Below, piece after piece: positions 58,401 through 64,000 of a stretch of 64,000 nt of DNA. A program made the position numbers and the translations under genes. A model generated the notes under the pieces. That model was given only the letters and a program-made list of their open reading frames with translations. It was not told the origin of the DNA and did no database searches. Source of the stretch: Glossina fuscipes (taxonomy: Eukaryota; Arthropoda; Insecta; Diptera; Glossinidae); assembly GCF_014805625.2 (NCBI RefSeq), contig NW_024003416.1, forward strand, positions 436,210 through 500,209, written 5' to 3'. Positions within the stretch are counted from its first letter, which is position 1; each line of letters starts with the position of its first letter.

Positions 58401-58960
58401 TTGCAATTCTTAATCTTAACAACGACCGTTACTGCAAACTCACAAAAAATGAATTCGAAATCCTAATAAATTGAAGCTTATGTGGACACCTTCTCATGTA
58501 GATATTCCGGATAATGAGCTGGCAGACTTACAGTTAAAGAAGCCCGCAATTGACCACTATTGTTATATCCTACCTAGAATAAAGATTTTTCATGCAAAAG
58601 TTGTGAAGATGCCAAATACTTATTCACATATGTAATACTATAGAGAAATATATCTTTTGAAAAATAAAGCAATCTATTCAAACGACGTAAATATTACAAA
58701 TTTCAAGCCTTTCAGAAGACTGCGATTAGGACATACCAACCTTACCCAAAATCATCTATTAGGTAAGAATGGAGGACTGCAATATGGTTTTTGCGCTGCG
58801 ACTGTGGTACGTTACACTCAAGAAGAAATGCTTCTTTTGCGTACAAACCGTTCACACATATTCTTAAGCCGCGCAGCAAAAATAATATACGTAAATTATG
58901 TAATTTTTTGCATGAATGCAAAATCCTGAAGTTAATATAATGGTGACCCATGTACGTTTC
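55463..58960 (+). mobile_element. Second I-like LINE remnant (plus strand)
   Basis: The ORF1 end lies at 55463-55822: MCANCFRDHPAPPN and EILTTKIKNKCSMKAAIAIYK (residues as seen), the zinc-knuckle tail typical of I-clade ORF1. ORF2 pieces follow: NTAWWNFC near 56540, PKRNKGNTDFKGYCPIS and CMEKVLETLIAKRL near 57130-57250, LALDVVKAFNHIESHVVLEK near 57380-57440 (the RT box with catalytic Asp), and LRILEYGLEIYDKS near 57745-57800. An RNase H-like segment spans about 58280-58570 and RLRLGHTNLTQNHLL lies at 58715-58760, the usual end of I/R1 ORF2. Stops and shifts separate all pieces; no YADD block was found between 57540 and 57680. The clade call is from motif order. Confidence 0.7.
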
Positions 58961-60550
58961 CACATAACAACAAACAATAAGACATACAATATGCATATTT
59001 TGTTTAAATTTTTTTATGTTTAGAACACATATGTATATAAAGCACATAAATGTTACTTTACACGAGCCGATGGCTTTTGATGCTAGTGGCCCTTTGCTTG
59101 TACTGTGTAAAAATTATTTTTTGTGCAATTAAAACAAACTGAATTTCAAAATTTCTATTAAATATTGTAGCCAATTAAATAGTATATAAGGCCATACTCT
59201 TCGAATAGACGTGATCATTCATTGCTTTTTCCTTTTTGTGACTGTGGTAATTAACTACTATTGCAACAAAAGATTTTAGCGCATAGACGTCGTGCGAGGT
59301 AGGAAAGTAATTTCTTTAAATGCGAAGTTATTAATAAGCTTTTTCCAAAAATGCCTGTAGAAAAGATGCCTATTGTGCGTGAAAAGGTTGAAACATCTTT
59401 CAACAAAGTAAGCAAACATTTTGAAAATGATGGGTGCTCGAATAAGTTCCTGAATTAATTCGCCAAACGATAGGGCACTAATCCATTAGACCAATAGAAA
59501 TGAGTTATGCGATATTTATACGCAACGACAGCATATAATGAAAAGGCGATAGAGTGGAACAAGTATTTAAATAATCTGATGGACCGACTTTGTCAAACGT
59601 ACTCAGAATTGCGCCTGGAAAACTCTATCACCCTTCCTATAAGCTTGCTCAATGTGTCGGCTGAGTTTCAAGCTATGTCGAGATGTAGGCATGAGGAGAT
59701 TGTGAATTAACTGCTTGGCTCAGCTGTGGCTACTCACAGATGGATAAATACGCTGCTTAATTTTTTACATAAGCATACAATATAGGTTGATATTAGCTCA
59801 TTTTCTATGTAAGCAGTAAAAGGGCAAGAAGGGTGGTGTTCCGTAATTTATCACAAAAATATTAATTTTTGTAGGTTTTATTTAAAGTAATAAAACTAAA
59901 CACTCGCCGCATTCTTAAAAATTTCATCTAATATTTTTATTGCCGAGTGATTAATTGTTTTAGAATTGTTAGTATTGTTGCTTAAATTGCTACTGCAACA
60001 CCTATGTAGAAATCCCTTTTCTTCAAAGTGCCGCGGACAAAATTCATCAATGTCAAAAGCTTAACGGAGTCAGTATGTGTTTTAAATGGTCTCTTGTTAA
60101 ACAATAGAAGGTTAAGTCAAAGAGATGGTTGCACTACGAGACGTAATTTACTCGTCCACAGTCTTGCTAGAGTTCATAGTAAGCAAGCAATAGCAAATGC
60201 AGAATATATTGGTCATAGCTACAGTAGGTGCCCAGTCGTTAAAGGCAAAACACTTATTGATTAGGGCGATCTGTCAGACTACGGCAACCACTTCCTTATC
60301 TCTTTCGTTTTTCCAATTGTAGCCGCATACCACAAATAAAAGACATCTGCTAAAATTCCTCATATTAAGAAAAAAAACAAAAAGAAACAAATGGTAAGGA
60401 AGAGGAGGGTTGCGAAATTGACAGCAATAAAAGCTCAGGATTATACTAGTTTGTATGTATGCTAAAGTGTATATGGGAAAGCAACTACATTTTGTCTTGT
60501 CGATGTATCCAGGTAATGCGGAGCACTTAACAAAGTTTTATGTATGTACT
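58961..60550. other. No gene recognised
   Basis: Frames at 59507-59710 and 60028-60264 are Asn/Leu/Arg-containing but show no domain. The sequence is AT-rich and may include more BEL gag, but I cannot show it. Confidence 0.35.
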
Positions 60551-60559
60551 CGGGGCCAA

Positions 60560-60970
60560 TTAATGACAAATTTAGCCAAAGGAAGTATTCTTCAAGCTTT
60601 GGGTTTCCTACTACGTTACTATTCGGCAAAAAATTCTCTCTGAAGAGATTTGGAACTCCGGCTTGAGTTGGGACATAAGTTCTGACGCGCGCTCCAACAA
60701 TTGTGTCAGCAGTGATCCCGTACACTGAATAGCGTTGCCCAAGTGAAAATTTTGCGGAATTATCCTCTTTTATTGTCAATAGCTGTATTATAGTCGCCAA
60801 ACTAAAGAAGTACGTCCTGGTTTGGTATATGCGTGCCCAACTCAATGAAACAGTAAAGATTTTCATAGTAGCAACAAACTGTAAAGCAGTCATCCTCAAA
60901 ATAGCTTCAATGCCAAGGATGGAGTTGCAAGCTGTTGGTAGGATTTCCGGTACTCCGTTCTCGGTTCATA
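60560..60970 (+). pseudogene. BEL/Pao reverse transcriptase/RNase H fragment
   Basis: The plus strand, through frame changes, gives GSILQALGFL then AKILSEEIWNSGLSWD (about 60574-60680), resembling the BEL segment IFDPLG...AKILLQELWxxGxDWDE. About 80 codons further is VILKIASMPRMELQAV (about 60890-60940), resembling the BEL RNase H start (SIPRLELQAA). The spacing agrees with BEL/Pao. The long minus-strand frame at 60462-60899 is its shadow. Confidence 0.55.
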
Positions 60971-61259
60971 ATTTAGCAAGTGAAAATGGGAACAAGGTTA
61001 CACCATCGACAAATTTAACCAAAAAGGCGACCCTAAGTTCAAGTCTAATAAAGAGCTGGAGAGTTAAAGAATTTCAAACGTTTAACATATGGAGGAACAA
61101 TACAATCGGGATTCCCTGTCAGCCTACTAAAAGGAAACAACAGACATTGGATTTGGACAGACTCTATTAAATCAACACCACAGTTTATAACGCGGGAACT
61201 CTAGAATTAAACTCACCAACGCCATAAATAAACTTCCTGTTATGTAAGGAAGTTTAAAT

Positions 61260-62000
61260 TAACCGCCTATTGATAAATTCCATAGAAGATATGGCTTTAT
61301 TAACACGCAAACATGTTGGTAGGTGGAAGGGTACTTTGGAATCAACAACAACATTTAAATTGGTAAAATACGAGTCATCTTCAATGGTCTCCCCAACACG
61401 AGGTTCACTTCTCTCCAAACCAGTAAGGTTTCTAAATCTTGCTTTAAAGGATCAAATACCAGAGATAATTTCATATCATCAGCGTACATTAAGATACGTG
61501 GGAGTTGAACCACAGACGGCAAATCATTTATTAATAGAATAGAAAATATTGGAAGAAGGTATCTATCCTGTCGTATTCTAAACTAAACCACTAATTCTCT
61601 ACACACTCATAAGTGGCCCGCTCTACGAACCCTTTTAGACAAGAAGACAGTCATTGAACCAAGCCATCCGGAAAGCCGTATAAAGTAAGTTTAGAAATAA
61701 GCAAGTCACCGCTTGCTCTATCGAAAGCCTTACTGAAGCCGGCGTAAATAAAGTCAATTTACAGACCCTTGGAAAATCTTTTGAAAATTTAATGTGACTC
61801 TAAATTGATTGTAGCCACATAATTTTCTGTCATCTTTGCAGCTATTCTTCAAGATGGGAACAATGGGACTACTTTTCCATAATTGTAGCAAAACGTCATC
61901 TACTAGCGATAAGTTGAATATATCTGGCAGGATGCAGGAAGACATTCTATCTGAACCCTGGAAGTAAGAATACTTCGAGGACTCTATTTCATCACGATTT
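61260..62000 (-). mobile_element. CR1-like LINE fragment (copy E)
   Basis: The minus strand reads, from right to left, LQLWKSSPIVPILKNSC (about 61850), DFIYAGFSKAFDRASGDLLI (about 61690-61750; usual YTDFSKAFD), then INDLPSVVQLPRILMYADDM (about 61480-61540) with the catalytic YADD intact. These are the RT core blocks in the right order, separated by frame changes. The 3' end is missing beyond about 61260. Confidence 0.7.
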
Positions 62001-64000
62001 AGTGATTCGGATAAAGCTTTGTTAGAGAAAATATTGTGCGAAGAAATGGGATAGTTATTCTCTGACTATGTGAATACCTTTCCTCAAAAAATTTTGCGAA
62101 CATATTAGATACATTTATAGAGTCCGTAGAGTCCTCTCCATTAAAGCTGAACTTTTTAAGAAAGCCTCTTCCTACTTTTCCTTACCTACATTAGCTCCTT
62201 ATTAAACCAGATCAGATGATCATAACAACTTTTTCACTATAACACGGAGCAAGACCAGCGATATTACGTCTTTGACTGTAACAAAAAAATTTAACATACT
62301 ATTATAATATACTAATACTACTATCCACGAGTTAATTTGGCTAAACATATTTCGCTATTCATCTTATGGAGAGGAAAAATTTGCTGTTAAAAAAGGAGTT
62401 AGATTTAATCACATTACTGTACATGAAATTAGTAAAGATACCTGCCCACAGCTCCACACAGACATTTAATTGAAAACTGTCTTCAGGAGTTGGCCAACAA
62501 ACTGATAAGTCAGAAATAAAACACCTAACAATCTGCCTTGGTGATTATAATGTTATTTAATAGTGCAACACACGTTACAACAAATGACAATTGTGCCTCT
62601 TGTTGAATAAACCACAGCTTAAATAGAAAACTAAACCACTGGATTGTGATAATCATAGTAAAGTAGATTTTATTCACAGTTTTTAACAAATCAATATACA
62701 AAGATTTACCGGAACTTATATTGCAAAATTGCAGACACAAAACGGCGGAGAAACACGTAGTGACAAAGCGATATAATTGAAGATGGGAAACTAAGAAACC
62801 CAATTGACATTTTCAAAAGGCCTACAGCTACAGCAGTAGTAGTGTATTGGGCATCTGGACGAAAGATAAGTGTCAGATGGCCGCTTACACACGTGGATTA
62901 TATAGGATCATCCATTTCGTTGATCCAAATGTAAATGAAAATAAAACACACTTCCGACCAAGATTGATATCAAATTCATTTTTGGTATAATATTTGGAGC
63001 TTGCCACAGTTTTTGGAATAGAATATATACATTTCTACAATTACGGTACAGACCAGAAGTTGTTAAGATTTATTATGAAAACGACGAACCCACGATTAAG
63101 TACTGTGCTTATGGAATGAAGCTCATATTTGATTCAATGTGTACATTTTCGCTGCATGATGCCGGTGGTAGTGATTTTTAGAAGGCGCTGCATTTAAAAA
63201 AATTTTTTTGGTGAGCTGTATCACGCCTTTTTTAGTGTGCAGTTTAAAAAAAGGCATGGTTCCTCCTACCCGAAGGTGTCCGAATGTGATCTGAGTGGTG
63301 TTAGTGTGGGTTTTTTGGGCCGAAAAGTTCGAAATGGGTGTTCGTGTCGAGGTTTTCGAGCATGTTGTTTTGAAGGTATTGCAAACCATGATGTAGAATA
63401 CGTATTCCCTCCTAGTGTATTTAGGAAATTGTTCTTTGTGGTTTTTTTGTGGTTTTGCGGTTTTTTTAATTGATTCACTGACCTATCTTAATGCTATTAA
63501 TTAATGATCTATATATATTTTCTTAACCGCAAATCTAGAAGTTGTACAAATTTTTGTGTTATCAATCATGTGATAAACAAAAGAATCAAATAATTAATTA
63601 GAAATGTTTTTTGTGTATGGTAAGGGGTTATTCGTACAAATTTCGTTTATCCATAGCGTTGCTATGGATACCTTGCAGTGTGTGTTGAATGGGTCGAAAA
63701 TTTTAATTTATATGAGGTGAAAGATGATTCAGAAATACGATATATATTGTAAGTAGATTTAGGATATCCATCTTCTTTACATGACCAACACAACCATCTA
63801 CCGTTTTGTGCTGAAAATAAAAAAAATGCACACATGAAATCTATTAAATTACTAACAGATTTAAACGATAAAACGCATTATCGGAACCTTTGAAAAAAAT
63901 ACACAAAATCCTCAACTTGAATCAATTAGATTGGTTGAAAAATACTCTGATTTGAACAATTATCATGCGACGTTAACTAAAAACTCTTTTGAACAGACAT
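62001..64000. other. No gene recognised
   Basis: AT-rich sequence with an inverted repeat at 63649-63669. A RWPLTHVDYIGSSI stretch near 62876-62920 faintly recalls a Gypsy-type integrase start but is too short to call. Frames at 63123-63478 overlap on both strands and are not supported. Confidence 0.35.

Noticed and set aside
60462..60899. 145-codon minus-strand frame
   Set aside because: The plus strand in the same place carries BEL/Pao motifs in the right spacing; the minus frame shows no domain.
62876..62920. Gypsy-type integrase-like WPLTHVDYIG
   Set aside because: Only about 14 residues match loosely and no further integrase motif follows.
1..64000. Intact tRNA, rRNA or snRNA genes
   Set aside because: Only partial B-box segments were seen by eye; a tRNAscan or Infernal run was not possible and could still find short RNA genes.

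Overview
The window looks like TE-dense, AT-rich chromosomal DNA of an insect, most probably a fly. I see no bacterial-type operons, ribosome binding sites or CRISPR. The evidence is short phase-consistent introns with pyrimidine-rich acceptors, a TATA/AATAAA micro-gene, and a mix of non-LTR families (CR1-like, I-like, R1-like), BEL/Pao and mariner elements typical of Diptera. The species cannot be fixed from the sequence alone. Almost every long reading frame is a transposon remnant with frameshifts or stops. Host coding sequence is sparse: short exons and very small ORFs, so most of the window is probably intronic, intergenic or heterochromatin-like.

Layout. 0.06-1.4 kb: 3' half of a CR1-like LINE (minus). 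2.4-2.9 kb: probable terminal exon of a host gene (minus) with a frame break. 4.5-5.9 kb: older CR1-like relic (minus). 6.7 kb: probable 5' coding exon (plus). 7.9-8.3 kb: unrecognised ORF (minus). 11.0-11.3 kb: candidate two-exon gene for a 57-residue membrane protein. 11.5-12.7 kb: decayed secreted or envelope-like ORFs around an assembly gap. 13.6-14.0 kb: solo-LTR-like element inside an (AT)n tract. 15.2-16.9 kb: decayed Maverick/Polinton genes (packaging ATPase and integrase). 17.8-18.1 kb: compact micro-gene (TATA box, 42-codon ORF, AATAAA). 21.7-24.3 kb: R1-like LINE (minus). 25.5-26.8 kb: CR1-like relic (plus). 31.3-32.4 kb: another CR1-like copy (minus).

The centre, about 33.8-50.9 kb, is a nested stack of insertions. 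An I-like LINE (plus) was split by a 12.4 kb BEL/Pao retrotransposon (minus), which carries two LTRs of about 252 bp and a perfect 5-bp target duplication ACACC. The BEL element was itself split by a truncated mariner, a mariner with both terminal repeats, an unidentified segment and a nearly complete CR1-like LINE. Downstream, the I-like ORF2 is split again by a 2.3 kb insertion that starts TGTAACGG and carries four hairpin repeats; it may be a very long solo LTR.

55.5-59.0 kb holds a second I-like LINE (plus). A BEL/Pao reverse transcriptase/RNase H remnant lies at 60.6-61.0 kb and a CR1-like remnant (minus) at 61.3-62.0 kb. The rest (2.9-4.5, 18.8-21.7, 26.8-31.3, 50.9-55.4 and 62-64 kb) shows only low-complexity or unrecognised sequence.

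I found no intact multi-gene system. The items most worth following are the 42-codon micro-gene, the 57-residue two-exon candidate, the hairpin-bearing 2.3 kb insertion and the Polinton remnant.
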